DNA from: DASZBR01 sp035943935
Lineage (GTDB): Bacteria; Pseudomonadota; Gammaproteobacteria; DASZBR01
Assembly: GCA_035943935.1 (NCBI GenBank)
Contig: DASZBR010000005.1
Span: 1-64,000 of the forward strand
DNA length: 64,000 nucleotides
Direction of reading: 5' to 3'
Both the position numbers and the translations under genes were made by a program. Numbering within the stretch: position 1 is the stretch's first letter; every line of letters starts with the position of its first letter. This document shows, in pieces, positions 33,270-42,264 of this stretch. Below the pieces are notes generated by a model. It saw nothing but the letters and a program-made list of their open reading frames with translations. It was not told the DNA's origin and ran no database searches.

Positions 33270-33991
33270 CGTTCATCATAGGCGCAAAACTCTTGTTGGC
33301 TAAAGGCTTCAGGAGATAATTCCAGCAATAATTTTACGCATATGCTAGCAGAAAAATCAGGAGATAAGAGTAGCTTTTCATGAATAAGCTCTTCCCAAGA
33401 ATATTTTTCCGGAAACAGAATCTCATCTTGGCAAATATAACGCTGCATGGGCGTATCCATCATGCCCGGATCAATACAGCCTATGTGAATAGCTTTACCC
33501 ATAAATTCTTTTTTTAAGCAGCCATAGATCATCGAGAGAGCGGCTTTTGAAGAGCAATAGGTTGCCCAGTGTGCGAGCGGTAATTTTGCGCAATCGGAAG
33601 AAATCAGTAATACACGCGCGTTTTTATTTAATTGAGGCAATAATAATTGCGTTAAAAACAGCGGACCTTCAACATTGGTCGCATGTGTTTTTCGAAAATC
33701 TTTTAGGCTAATTTCGGAGAGTGGGATGATGGGCGTAACAACCGCGGCGTTATTGACCAGATAATCCAGCTGAATGCCTTTGAGTTTTTTTGCAATCATT
33801 TTTCGGCCAGCGGGCGTGCTGACATCTGCTCTTATGGGAATAATATTATTGGGATAGAAAGCCTGGGTTTCACAGAGTTTTTGAAGGCGACGTCCGACGA
33901 TGTAAACCCTCATACCCTTTTGAGCCAATTGTTTTGTTATTGCTTGACCCAATCCGGTTCCGCCGCCTGTAATTAATGCTGTCTTTTGCAT
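33266..33991 (-). CDS. Short-chain dehydrogenase/reductase
   Basis: This 241-residue SDR has the cofactor motif GGGTGLGQAI (about 8-17), the NNAAVVTP (NNAG-like) block near residue 84, the catalytic Ser-Ser pair (ISSD) and YCSSK (YxxxK) near 142, then IGCIDPGMMDTPM, a classical PGxxxTxM segment. It has no membrane helix. The substrate is unknown. It lies first in an operon with waaG and a GT-C gene, so a sugar or lipid precursor of the envelope is possible. Confidence 0.85.
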   Translation of the reverse strand: MQKTALITGGGTGLGQAITKQLAQKGMRVYIVGRRLQKLCETQAFYPNNIIPIRADVSTPAGRKMIAKKLKGIQLDYLVNNAAVVTPIIPLSEISLKDFRKTHATNVEGPLFLTQLLLPQLNKNARVLLISSDCAKLPLAHWATYCSSKAALSMIYGCLKKEFMGKAIHIGCIDPGMMDTPMQRYICQDEILFPEKYSWEELIHEKLLLSPDFSASICVKLLLELSPEAFSQQEFCAYDER

Positions 33992-34079
33992 GGTGTGTTC
34001 TTACGCTCGATGGTTCAAAAAACGAGGATGATACTATTGTTCTTGACCATTTTACTATCACTGCTATGATGAATCCTTT

Positions 34080-34652
34080 ATGAAATCACCTAAAGAAAGT
34101 CAGTATTACCAAAATCATTTTCTCGTCGCGATGCCCTCGATGGAAGATCCCAGCTATCATCATACGGTGATGTTTATTTGCGAGCATAATGAAAATGGCG
34201 CGGTGGCGATAATTATTAATCGACCCACGACTATTTCTCTGGCAGATGTTCTCTCTGATATGAAGATTAATGTTCAAGATGACGTTGTGCGCCATATTCC
34301 GGTGTTGTTTGGTGGACCTGTTCATCAAGAGAGAGGTTTTGTTGTGCATCGTCCTAAAGGCGCGTGGCGTTCAACGTTGCTGGCAGGCGAAGATATTTTC
34401 ATTACTACCTCAAAAGATATTTTAGAAGCGCTCGCTATCCATCAAGGCCCCAAAGACGTATTAATTGCATTAGGGTGTTGCGCATGGGAACCGGGTCAAC
34501 TTGAACAAGAAATTTTAGCCAATACGTGGTTAACGATGCCGGCGACATCACAAATTACGTTTGATATTCCCTTCGACACACGTTATACCGAAGCGATGGG
34601 ACTGTTGGGAATTAATCTGGCGAATCTCTCGGATGAAGCAGGGCATGCCTAA
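34080..34652 (+). CDS. YqgE/AlgH family protein (UPF0301)
   Basis: This 190-residue cytoplasmic protein belongs to the YqgE/AlgH family. Family blocks are HFLVAMPSMEDPSYHHTVMFICEHNENGA (about 13-40), IINRPT, VLFGGPVHQERGFVVH and ALGCCAWEPGQLEQEI. In Pseudomonas AlgH was first described as an alginate regulator; the biochemical role is unsettled. It precedes ruvX with an eight-base overlap, the same yqgE-yqgF order as in E. coli. Confidence 0.92.
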   Translation: MKSPKESQYYQNHFLVAMPSMEDPSYHHTVMFICEHNENGAVAIIINRPTTISLADVLSDMKINVQDDVVRHIPVLFGGPVHQERGFVVHRPKGAWRSTLLAGEDIFITTSKDILEALAIHQGPKDVLIALGCCAWEPGQLEQEILANTWLTMPATSQITFDIPFDTRYTEAMGLLGINLANLSDEAGHA

Positions 34653-35067
34653 TCAAACCGTATTAGGGTTTGATTTTGGGATGAAGAGGATTGGTGTCGC
34701 AGTGGGACAAACGGTGACACGCTCTGCAAATCCACTCCTTATTTTATTTGCCACGCAAGGCGAGCCCGAGTGGAAAGAGATTGAAAAACTCATTCAACAT
34801 TGGAAACCTTTTGCGTTGATTGTCGGTCGGCCGTTGAATATGGACGGATCGACACAAGCGATTACGGATGCGGCTGAACATTTTGCAAACCAATTGAAAT
34901 CGCGTTATGGTTTGCCCGTTTACGAAGTAGATGAACGTTTGTCTTCAATCGAAGCGCGATCGACTATGTTTGAGCAAGGTGGTTATCGTGCTTTGCACAA
35001 AAAGCGAGTAGACAGCGTTGCTGCTCAAATTATTTTGCAAGATTGGTTAGAACGCCAAGATCATTGA
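34645..35067 (+). CDS. ruvX: RuvX/YqgF, Holliday-junction resolvase-like protein
   Basis: YqgF (RuvX) is an RNase H-fold protein implicated in 16S rRNA 5' processing and classed as a putative Holliday-junction resolvase. The 140-residue protein has the first acidic motif GFDFGMKRIGVAVG (Asp near residue 8), the VGRPLNMDGS block and the C-terminal VDERLSS and KKRVDSVAAQIIL with acidic residues. The ATG at 34645 overlaps the yqgE stop; longer frames run deep into yqgE and would add a non-conserved sequence. Confidence 0.93.
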   Translation: MPNQTVLGFDFGMKRIGVAVGQTVTRSANPLLILFATQGEPEWKEIEKLIQHWKPFALIVGRPLNMDGSTQAITDAAEHFANQLKSRYGLPVYEVDERLSSIEARSTMFEQGGYRALHKKRVDSVAAQIILQDWLERQDH

Positions 35068-35078
35068 AGGGAGGGTGT

Positions 35079-35591
35079 ATGAACTTTTTTTATTCACGTG
35101 GCGTCAGTTTCTGTGGTTTTCTACTGTGTTGTTTTCTATTAGGCTTTGCCGCTTATTTGCAATTGCGTTTAGGGTTATTGCCCTGTCCGCTATGCGTAGT
35201 GCAACGCGTTGTTGTTTTATTAATAGGCGTTACATTTTTGGTGGGCGCACTTTATACGCCGCCTAATCCTGTCGGTAAGAAATTCCACAGCGCAGTGCTC
35301 GCTTTCTTTAGTGTGGTGGGTGTGTTTGTAGCCGCTCGTCATGTTTGGTTAACCTTGCAACCGTCAACAGGTCCAACAACCTGCAGTCCTACGCTTGAAT
35401 ATATGTTTAAGCATTTAGCGTTTACCGATACGCTCAAAGTATTACTGTTAGGAACCGATGATTGCGCAAAAGATACATGGCGCATGATGGGATTAAATAT
35501 TCCTGAGTGGACGCTGATCTTTTTTGTAGGCGTTACTGTGTTTGCGGTTATGCGATATATGGTTGCAAGAAACGAAAAACGTACGGTATAA
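35079..35591 (+). CDS. dsbB: Disulfide bond formation protein DsbB
   Basis: DsbB reoxidises periplasmic DsbA and passes electrons to quinones. The 170-residue protein has four membrane helices and both cysteine pairs: CPLC (Cys36, Cys39) after the first helix, and Cys102 and Cys129 in the second periplasmic loop. AAGGGAGG lies four bases before the ATG at 35079. It follows ruvX after 11 bases. Its 3' end overlaps miaA, on the other strand, by 44 bases. Confidence 0.93.
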   Translation: MNFFYSRGVSFCGFLLCCFLLGFAAYLQLRLGLLPCPLCVVQRVVVLLIGVTFLVGALYTPPNPVGKKFHSAVLAFFSVVGVFVAARHVWLTLQPSTGPTTCSPTLEYMFKHLAFTDTLKVLLLGTDDCAKDTWRMMGLNIPEWTLIFFVGVTVFAVMRYMVARNEKRTV

Positions 35592-36435
35592 GCTTTTTAT
35601 CATCTGGATCAAACGTGGTTAAATCTGGCCACGATCGTAACCACGTCATTTGACGTTTCGCTAATTGATTCGTCGCAATCGTGGCTTTCTCAATCATCGT
35701 TTTTCTATTTATTTTTTTTAATAGATATTCACTGGCTTCGTGATACCCAACAGATTTCATTGCTGGATAATCTTTATACGGCAATAATTTTTTCACTTCA
35801 CCAATCAAGCCCCGTTTTAGCATTTTTAAAAATCGGTGTTCTATGCGCGATTTTAATTTTTCACGGTCTTGGGGAATTAATGCAATAGAAATAACCGTAT
35901 AATTTTTTAGGTAATTTTGTTGTGTTTGATGAAATTCGCTCAGTGGTATTCCGGTGATTTCATAGACTTCTAAAGCTCGTTCAATACGCTGTAAATCATT
36001 GGGATGTAATTTTTTGGCGGTGATGGGATCAATTTCAGCGAGTCTTTCATGCGGATTTTTTAATGCACGAATTTTTTTGCGTATTTTTGGATTAGCCTGC
36101 GGTAATTCTGATAAGCCTTGTTGAAGCGCTCGAAAATACATCATAGTTCCGCCGACCAATAAGGGAATTTTATTTCGACGATGGATTTCATCGATATGTC
36201 GCAGTGCGTCTTTGCAAAAATCGCCCACAGAATAAGTTTGATTGGGTTTGCGAATATCAATTAAGTGGTGAAATTGTTTGGGTTTAGCAGATCCAATATC
36301 CATGCCCCGATACACCATAGCCGAATCTACACTGATTAGTTCAAACGGTAATTTCCTCGCGAGTTTGATAGCGAGATTGGTTTTGCCTGTTGCAGTAGGA
36401 CCCATTAAACATATAACGGTTTTCTTTAATACCAT
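35548..36435 (-). CDS. miaA: tRNA dimethylallyltransferase
   Basis: MiaA puts a dimethylallyl group on N6 of A37 in tRNAs that read UNN codons. The 295-residue protein has the P-loop GPTATGKTN (12-20), SVDSAMVYRGMDIGSAKP, the LVGGTMMYFRAL block and the QLAKRQMTWLR segment. mutL follows the common mutL-miaA order: miaA starts five bases after the mutL stop. Its 3' end overlaps that of dsbB by 44 bases. Confidence 0.95.
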   Translation of the reverse strand: MVLKKTVICLMGPTATGKTNLAIKLARKLPFELISVDSAMVYRGMDIGSAKPKQFHHLIDIRKPNQTYSVGDFCKDALRHIDEIHRRNKIPLLVGGTMMYFRALQQGLSELPQANPKIRKKIRALKNPHERLAEIDPITAKKLHPNDLQRIERALEVYEITGIPLSEFHQTQQNYLKNYTVISIALIPQDREKLKSRIEHRFLKMLKRGLIGEVKKLLPYKDYPAMKSVGYHEASEYLLKKINRKTMIEKATIATNQLAKRQMTWLRSWPDLTTFDPDDKKLIPYVFRFLQPYIA

Positions 36436-36440
36436 TATGA

Positions 36441-38237
36441 TTATCGCCCTCGCAAAAAAATCTTATCTAAATCTTGAAGCGATAATTCTGTCCACGTCGG
36501 TCTTCCATGATTACATTGATTGCTGTGATCGGTCACTTCCATTTGACGCAAAATAGCATTCATTTCTGGAATGGTGAGTTGGCGATTGGCTCGAATAGCC
36601 TGATGACAGGCCATGGTTCCCAGTAATTCATAAATCTTTTCTTGTATGCGGTTAGTCAGATTATGTGTTTTAAGATCAGATATTAAATCTTTAATTAATA
36701 AGCCAATATCAGCATCTTTTAATAATACGGGGATGGATCTAATCAAGATATTTTCGGGCCCCATGCGCTCAACATTAAATCCTAACGATTCAAATAATTC
36801 TTTTTGTTGATCGGCAAATTCAGCGTCTGTTTCATTAACAGAAATGGTGATGGGGATTAATAAATTTTGCGTCAAAATATTTTGTGTATCGAATTGTTTC
36901 TTTAATTTCTCGTAACCAATTCTTTCGTGAGCGGCATGCATATCAACGAGCACTAAACCCTTTTCGTTTTGGGCTAAAATATAAATGCCTTTTAATTGGC
37001 CCAACGCAAATCCTAGTGGATAATTAACGGGTTCAGGAGTGGGAGTAGGCGGGGTAATTGTTGGAGTAGTCGTGCGAATAGCGGTGGAAATAATCGGCTC
37101 AGCGATTAAACTTTTATATAAATCAATTTGGTTTTGTTGAGGCTTTGTATAATGTGCATAAACAGGCTCAGGTTTAGATGCTGGAATATGAGGTTCAGGA
37201 CTATAAGTAGATTGTAGAGTAGGTTGAGTAGTTGGCTTAGTTTCTTTTAATAATCTCTGCACACTGCGAAATACAAAATCAAAGATCATTCGGCTGTCAC
37301 GAAATCTAACTTCATTTTTAGCTGGATGAACATTGACGTCAACTAACGTTGGATCACAGTTGAGATATAAAACATACGCTGGTTGTCGACCACCAAATAA
37401 AACATCGTGATAAGCTTGTTTTACCGCATGTGAGATAACTTTATCTCTCACCATTCGGCCATTAATATAAATATATTGCAGATCAGATTGTGCGCGAGAG
37501 AATGTGGGTAATCCAAACCAGCCTGATAATTGCATATCATGACTTTCAATATCTAATCTTAATGATTGGTCAATAAATTCGCGGCCACAAATCTTTGCAA
37601 TACGGTCTGCTTTTTCAGTAAGAGAGTTTGCGATGGGAAGTTGTAAGAGATATTTTGAGTTATGTTTTAAATTCAAATTAACACTGAAAACACTCATGGC
37701 TATTCTGCGAACCACTTCTTGGATGTGATTAAGCTCAGTTTGTTCGGATTTTAAAAATTTACGTCGCGCAGGCGTATTGTAAAAAATATCGCGGACTTCT
37801 ATGGTTGTTCCCACCGGATGTGCGATGGGAGTATGTGAAACTTCAGGTTCTCGTCCATGCACTTCAATTTGCCAGCCGTGAGAATTTTCTTGTGTACGCG
37901 ACGCTAATCTAAATCGTGAAATCGAGCTAATACTGGCGAGCGCTTCACCGCGAAATCCAAAACTCGCAATTTGTTCGAGATCGTCTAAAGCCAGAATTTT
38001 ACTGGTCGCATGACGACTTAAGGCTAATACTAAATCATCTTTATGAATGCCATACCCTTCATCGCGAATACGAATTAATTCCGTACCGCCTTTTTCCAGT
38101 TCGATATCAATGCGTACAGCAGCAGCATCTAAGCTATTCTCAACTAACTCTTTAACAATGGACGCGGGACGTTCGATGACTTCACCGGCCGCGATTTGGT
38201 TCGCCAATTGCGGATTTAACAGCGTAATACGTTGCAT
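36441..38237 (-). CDS. mutL: DNA mismatch repair protein MutL
   Basis: MutL is the GHKL ATPase that links MutS to MutH or other nucleases. The N-terminal ATPase has QIAAGEVIERPASIVKEL, ENSLDAAA, the FGFRGEALASI block and RDIFYNTPARRKFLK. A Pro/Thr-rich linker (about residues 335-410) leads to the C-terminal dimerisation domain with MACHQAIRANRQL. I take the Met of MQRITLLNP as start (38237), as in E. coli; longer frames add non-family sequence and approach the divergent VOC gene. Length is 598. Confidence 0.95.
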   Translation of the reverse strand: MQRITLLNPQLANQIAAGEVIERPASIVKELVENSLDAAAVRIDIELEKGGTELIRIRDEGYGIHKDDLVLALSRHATSKILALDDLEQIASFGFRGEALASISSISRFRLASRTQENSHGWQIEVHGREPEVSHTPIAHPVGTTIEVRDIFYNTPARRKFLKSEQTELNHIQEVVRRIAMSVFSVNLNLKHNSKYLLQLPIANSLTEKADRIAKICGREFIDQSLRLDIESHDMQLSGWFGLPTFSRAQSDLQYIYINGRMVRDKVISHAVKQAYHDVLFGGRQPAYVLYLNCDPTLVDVNVHPAKNEVRFRDSRMIFDFVFRSVQRLLKETKPTTQPTLQSTYSPEPHIPASKPEPVYAHYTKPQQNQIDLYKSLIAEPIISTAIRTTTPTITPPTPTPEPVNYPLGFALGQLKGIYILAQNEKGLVLVDMHAAHERIGYEKLKKQFDTQNILTQNLLIPITISVNETDAEFADQQKELFESLGFNVERMGPENILIRSIPVLLKDADIGLLIKDLISDLKTHNLTNRIQEKIYELLGTMACHQAIRANRQLTIPEMNAILRQMEVTDHSNQCNHGRPTWTELSLQDLDKIFLRGR

Positions 38238-38282
38238 AAGGATTTTCTCATCCATATCATAGGGAATTGGGGGGAGTTTATT

Positions 38283-38672
38283 ATGAGACCATCGAATACA
38301 TTGGGGCTTCGGCATTTAGCGCTAACGGTCAAACAGCTGGAAGCCTGTGTTTCTTTTTATAGCGACGTGTTAGGCATGCGCATCGAATGGAAACCCGATG
38401 CAGATAACGTTTATCTTAGCACGGGAAATGATAATTTGGCGCTCCATCGGGCATCAGAAAATTTTAAAAAAGATAAATGCCAGGCGCTCGACCATCTTGG
38501 ATTTATCTTAAAAACGCCTGAAGAAGTGGATAGCTGGTGTGAATATTTGAAATCAAAAAAAGTGATCATCCGGGCAGAACCGAAGACACACCGCGATGGC
38601 GCGCGTAGTTTTTATTGTGAAGATCCGGACGGAAATCTTGTTCAGATGATTTTCCATAAGCCGCTTGTATGA
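38283..38672 (+). CDS. VOC (glyoxalase/dioxygenase) family protein
   Basis: This 129-residue protein has two beta-alpha-beta-beta-beta modules of the vicinal oxygen chelate superfamily: LRHLALTVKQLEACVSFYSDVLGM near the start, DHLGFIL in the middle, and FYCEDPDGNLVQM at the end. The metal ligands expected are the His in RHLAL, the His in DHLGF and the Glu or Gln near the end. It is close in plan to small uncharacterised VOC proteins of enterobacteria, not to glyoxalase I itself. GGGAG precedes the ATG at 38283. It overlaps the next gene by four bases. Confidence 0.82.
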   Translation: MRPSNTLGLRHLALTVKQLEACVSFYSDVLGMRIEWKPDADNVYLSTGNDNLALHRASENFKKDKCQALDHLGFILKTPEEVDSWCEYLKSKKVIIRAEPKTHRDGARSFYCEDPDGNLVQMIFHKPLV

Positions 38673-39946
38673 GAACGAAAACCAGTGAAATCAGCGGCTG
38701 GGGGCGATATCCCGTTCAATCCTGTAATCTTATGCGCCCTGAAAAATATGCAGACCTGCATGCTTATACGGATTCTTGTATTGCGCGAGGTCAGGGAAGA
38801 AGCTATGGCGATGCATCGCTCAATCACGATCATGCCGTAATTCTTACTGAGAAATTAAATCGATTTATTCGCTTTGATCAAAAAACAGGAATTATTACCG
38901 CTGAAGCGGGCTTAGCTTTAATTGATCTATTAACCGTCATTGTTCCTGCGGGTTGGTTTGTTCCTGTCACACCGGGCACGCAATTTGTTTCTCTTGGCGG
39001 ATGTGTGGCGGCAGATGTGCACGGCAAAAATCATCATAGAGTGGGTTCGTTTGGTCAGCACGCGCTGAATTTAAAATTAATTTTGGCAGATGGTTCTCAT
39101 ATAACCTGTAGCCCCAGTGAAAATACTGAAATTTTTTTTGCAACAGTGGGTGGTATGGGACTGACGGGTATTATTGGCGAAGTGACACTCCAATTAATTC
39201 CCATTAAAAGCCAATTTATGGCAGTTCAGCATCATGCGGTGACTGATCTCGCTGAAATGGGGATTTATGACGATGATTACAGTGTGACGTGGTTGGATAC
39301 AGAAAGAGAACGCGGCATTGTGATGACGGCGCATCATGCTGATGGATCACTTAAACTTAACGCCGACAAGAATAAAACAGGTTTAAGACCACCCAGTTTT
39401 TTATTAAATCATTACAGTATTAGATTATTTAATTATTTATATTTTCAAAAAAATTCCCGAAAATCAAACTTTTCCAGTGATTATAAACCGTATTTTTATC
39501 CGCTCGATAAAATTACAGACTGGAATAAGATGTATGGCAAACAGGGTTTTGTGCAATATCAATGTGTTTTTCCCAAACAAGCGGCACTGATTGGAATACA
39601 CGAAATATTAAAAATCATGAAGAAAAATAATACGGTCAGTTTCTTATCAGTATTAAAAAGATTAGGTAAATCTAGCGGCGGATTATTATCGTTTCCGATG
39701 GAAGGTTTAACCCTGGCGATGGATATTGCGTTTAATAGTAGTACTTTAAAATTATTAAAAGAATTTGATCAAATAGTCTTGGCGCATCAGGGAAGAGTTT
39801 ACCTTGCTAAAGACGCCTGTCTTTCTCCCGAAAGCTTTCGTGCCATGTATCCCCAGTATGAAAAGTTCGCGGAAATTAAACACAAAATAGATCCCCAAAA
39901 TATTTTTAGTTCGAGTTTATCCAAGCGGTTACAGATAGGAAATTAA
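38669..39946 (+). CDS. dprE1: DprE1-like FAD-dependent decaprenylphosphoryl-ribose oxidase
   Basis: In mycobacteria DprE1 oxidises decaprenyl-phosphoryl-ribose to the 2-keto sugar, the first half of the epimerisation giving decaprenyl-phosphoryl-arabinose. This 425-residue protein has the FAD motif RGQGRSYGDASLN (40-52), PGTQFVSLGG, AADVHGKNHHRVGSFG and the C-terminal LAKD and RAMYPQYEKF. At the place of the mycobacterial drug-target Cys387 (NICVDF) it has Ala (LTLAMDI). It overlaps the VOC gene by four bases and is followed after one base by a DprE2-like SDR, as in mycobacteria. The lipid carrier is probably undecaprenyl or similar. Confidence 0.85.
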   Translation: MRTKTSEISGWGRYPVQSCNLMRPEKYADLHAYTDSCIARGQGRSYGDASLNHDHAVILTEKLNRFIRFDQKTGIITAEAGLALIDLLTVIVPAGWFVPVTPGTQFVSLGGCVAADVHGKNHHRVGSFGQHALNLKLILADGSHITCSPSENTEIFFATVGGMGLTGIIGEVTLQLIPIKSQFMAVQHHAVTDLAEMGIYDDDYSVTWLDTERERGIVMTAHHADGSLKLNADKNKTGLRPPSFLLNHYSIRLFNYLYFQKNSRKSNFSSDYKPYFYPLDKITDWNKMYGKQGFVQYQCVFPKQAALIGIHEILKIMKKNNTVSFLSVLKRLGKSSGGLLSFPMEGLTLAMDIAFNSSTLKLLKEFDQIVLAHQGRVYLAKDACLSPESFRAMYPQYEKFAEIKHKIDPQNIFSSSLSKRLQIGN

Positions 39947-39947
39947 T

Positions 39948-40634
39948 ATGACTAGAAATATTTTAATTCTTGGCGCAACGTCTGGTATTGCGCGTGGTAT
40001 TGCCAATGCGTTTGCAAAAAAGGGTGATAATTTATTTCTGGCGGGTCGAGATGAAAGTGAGCTTAACAAAATAGCTCAAGATTTAAAGATTAGATTTAAT
40101 ATTACAGCAGAAACACTAAAGTTTGATATCGAAAAAGATCAGCCCATTAAAATAGATAATTTAGATGGCGTAGTATTTTCCATTGGCTATGACGGCCCTG
40201 AAATTGAAAAAGTATTAGCCATTAATTTTACGCAAGCTGTACACGCTTTAAATTATTATGCTGAATATTTTAAAAACAAAAAACAGGGTTTTATTATTGG
40301 GCTTTCTTCCGTTGCAGGTGACAGAGGTCGTCAGAGTAATTTTATGTATGGCTCAGCGAAAGCAGGATTCAGTGCTTATTTGCAAGGATTGAGAAACACA
40401 TTATTTAATCATAATGTCAGTGTTATCACCATTAAACCCGGCTTTGTAGATACCGTGCAGACATTTGGAAAACCCGGCCTATTTTTAGTGGCAGATCCCA
40501 ATGTTATTGGCGAGAAAATTGCGAATGCCGTAGATAAAAAATCCGATGTTTTATATTTGCCGTGGTTTTGGAAATATATTATGTGTGTGATTAAATCTAT
40601 TCCAGAGTGTATGTTTAAGCGGTTGAGCCTTTAA
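39948..40634 (+). CDS. dprE2: DprE2-like SDR reductase
   Basis: DprE2 reduces the 2-keto intermediate made by DprE1 to the arabinose form with NADH. This 228-residue SDR has GATSGIARGIA (about 8-18), the SSVAGDRGRQSN segment with the catalytic Ser, YGSAKAGFSAYLQGLRN (YxxxK near 142-146) and VITIKPGFVDT. Direct linkage to the DprE1-like gene supports the name. The last helix is slightly hydrophobic. Its end overlaps a convergent GT2 gene by 20 bases. Confidence 0.83.
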   Translation: MTRNILILGATSGIARGIANAFAKKGDNLFLAGRDESELNKIAQDLKIRFNITAETLKFDIEKDQPIKIDNLDGVVFSIGYDGPEIEKVLAINFTQAVHALNYYAEYFKNKKQGFIIGLSSVAGDRGRQSNFMYGSAKAGFSAYLQGLRNTLFNHNVSVITIKPGFVDTVQTFGKPGLFLVADPNVIGEKIANAVDKKSDVLYLPWFWKYIMCVIKSIPECMFKRLSL

Positions 40635-41355
40635 AAAAACGCGTCATTCGACGTAAAAAATACTTGAGTATGACAGCGTGTATTTTCACGGTATCTCGAA
40701 ACGGACTAAAGTGTGAACTGCGATTTTGGTTGATATAGACTGTCTTAATAGGCACTTGTTTGATTGGCCACTGATGTAACGCGGCATGCATCAACATCTG
40801 CATTTCAAATTCATAGCCATTTGCCGGTAATGAGAGAATATCGGGAATGCTATTTTTAACAAGTCCACGCAAGCCGGTTTGTGTGTCTTCTACCGAAACA
40901 CCTGAAAATAATCGAAATACTTTTCGTGTCCATTCATTTCCAAAACGACTGCGGAATGGAATGGATGCGCTGAATTTTCTGACGCCTAATACGAATGTAT
41001 TTTTTTCGGTGAGTGTGTTTCCAACTCTGAGAATATCTTCAGCCACATGCTGACCATCAGCATCTGCAGTCACAACACCTGTTTTATCAGGGAAATGTTT
41101 TACGAAATAGTCTAGCCCTGTTTTTAACGCCTTGCCTTTGCCCTGATTTGTCTCATGCGTTAATAATGTAATAGAAGGGACCGCAGCGAGTTGATCAACT
41201 ATTTTTTTGGATGTGGGTGTATTAGAGCCGTCATTCACCACAATAAAATACTGTTGTGGATTGAGACGACGCAGTTCATTAATGAGTGCAATAAGCGCTT
41301 CGTCAGGTTGATAGGCTGGAATAAGTATGATAAAAGCCATTGGCTTCTTTCTCAT
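40615..41355 (-). CDS. GT2 glycosyltransferase (DPM1/GtrB-like)
   Basis: This 246-residue GT-A enzyme has PAYQPDEALIALI at the start, VVNDGSNT near residue 40, NQGKGKALKTGLDY, the DxD-like ADADGQH (about 98-104), and the TGLRGL acceptor block. It lacks C-terminal membrane helices. Enzymes of this type often move a sugar from a nucleotide to polyprenyl phosphate, or extend a glycan. It sits alone on the complement strand between the dprE1/dprE2 pair and the UbiA-type gene. Confidence 0.83.
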   Translation of the reverse strand: MRKKPMAFIILIPAYQPDEALIALINELRRLNPQQYFIVVNDGSNTPTSKKIVDQLAAVPSITLLTHETNQGKGKALKTGLDYFVKHFPDKTGVVTADADGQHVAEDILRVGNTLTEKNTFVLGVRKFSASIPFRSRFGNEWTRKVFRLFSGVSVEDTQTGLRGLVKNSIPDILSLPANGYEFEMQMLMHAALHQWPIKQVPIKTVYINQNRSSHFSPFRDTVKIHAVILKYFLRRMTRFFKGSTA

Positions 41356-41391
41356 ATAAAAGGGCTGTCATCTTACTAAAAGGAACTGTTT

Positions 41392-42264
41392 TTGACTATG
41401 TATCCATTCATCAAATTACTTCGCCCCCATCAATGGATTAAAAATATTTTCGTATTAGCCGGCATTATTTTTGCGAATGCGTGGAATCAACCTCAGATTG
41501 TAATCTCCGTATTGCTTGCAACAGCTGCATTTTGTTTGATGTCGAGTGCGGTGTATATCTACAACGATATTGTTGATCTTGAGCTCGATAGCTTACATCC
41601 GACTAAAAAACACCGACCGCTGTCGAGTAAAAAAATAAGTCTTACTACGGCTGTATTAATCTTGGTTGTATTATTTGTATCAGCCTCTGGATTGGGGTTT
41701 TTAGTGTCGTGGCAAGCCGGTGTCATTTTATTAGGCTATTTTGGCTTAAATTTAGCCTATAGCCACCGTTTGAAACATATTGTGATATTAGATGTCTTTG
41801 CTATTTCTATGGGTTTTATGCTGAGATTATTGGCGGGAACCGTAGGAGTAGGTATTGTGCCTTCGCAGTGGCTCATGTTTTGTGGATTGATGATTACCTT
41901 GTTTTTGGGATTTACCAAACGTCGCGCAGAAGGCAAATTGATGGGGCATGACTTGCATTTTACGCGTGCGATATTGAAAGACTATAACCAGATTTTTTTA
42001 GACAAGATGATCGGCATTACGGCTAGCTGTTCTATTATTGGTTATGGGTTGTATACCATGAGTGATAAAACGGTTCTGGCACATCATACGCAGAATTTGA
42101 TTTATACCATCCCTTTTGTCGTTTACGGCATTTTTAGATATTTATATTTATTGCACCGTGAAAGGGAAAATAGCGGTGAAGATATGGCAAAGGATTTAGT
42201 TCGCGACAAACATTTGTTAATCACGTTTGTGTTATGGCTTGGTTTTACGCTGTTTTTGATATAG
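41392..42264 (+). CDS. UbiA-family decaprenyl-phosphate phosphoribosyltransferase-like protein
   Basis: This 290-residue membrane protein has about nine helices and the prenyltransferase motif YNDIVDLELDSLHPTKKHRPL (near 57-77) with two Asp clusters, then YSHRLKHIVILDVF. That motif matches mycobacterial UbiA (Rv3806c), which joins PRPP to decaprenyl phosphate, the first step of arabinan donor synthesis. Together with the DprE1/DprE2 pair it suggests a full route to polyprenyl-phosphoryl-arabinofuranose. The TTG at 41392 is seven bases after AGGA; the ATG at 41398 is thirteen, so TTG may be used. Its end overlaps a convergent GT2 gene by 33 bases. Confidence 0.85.
   Translation: MTMYPFIKLLRPHQWIKNIFVLAGIIFANAWNQPQIVISVLLATAAFCLMSSAVYIYNDIVDLELDSLHPTKKHRPLSSKKISLTTAVLILVVLFVSASGLGFLVSWQAGVILLGYFGLNLAYSHRLKHIVILDVFAISMGFMLRLLAGTVGVGIVPSQWLMFCGLMITLFLGFTKRRAEGKLMGHDLHFTRAILKDYNQIFLDKMIGITASCSIIGYGLYTMSDKTVLAHHTQNLIYTIPFVVYGIFRYLYLLHRERENSGEDMAKDLVRDKHLLITFVLWLGFTLFLI

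Noticed and set aside
38283..38672. Annotation as glyoxalase I or fosfomycin resistance enzyme
   Set aside because: The protein shares the VOC fold but I could not match the specific residue sets of either enzyme, so only the superfamily is given.
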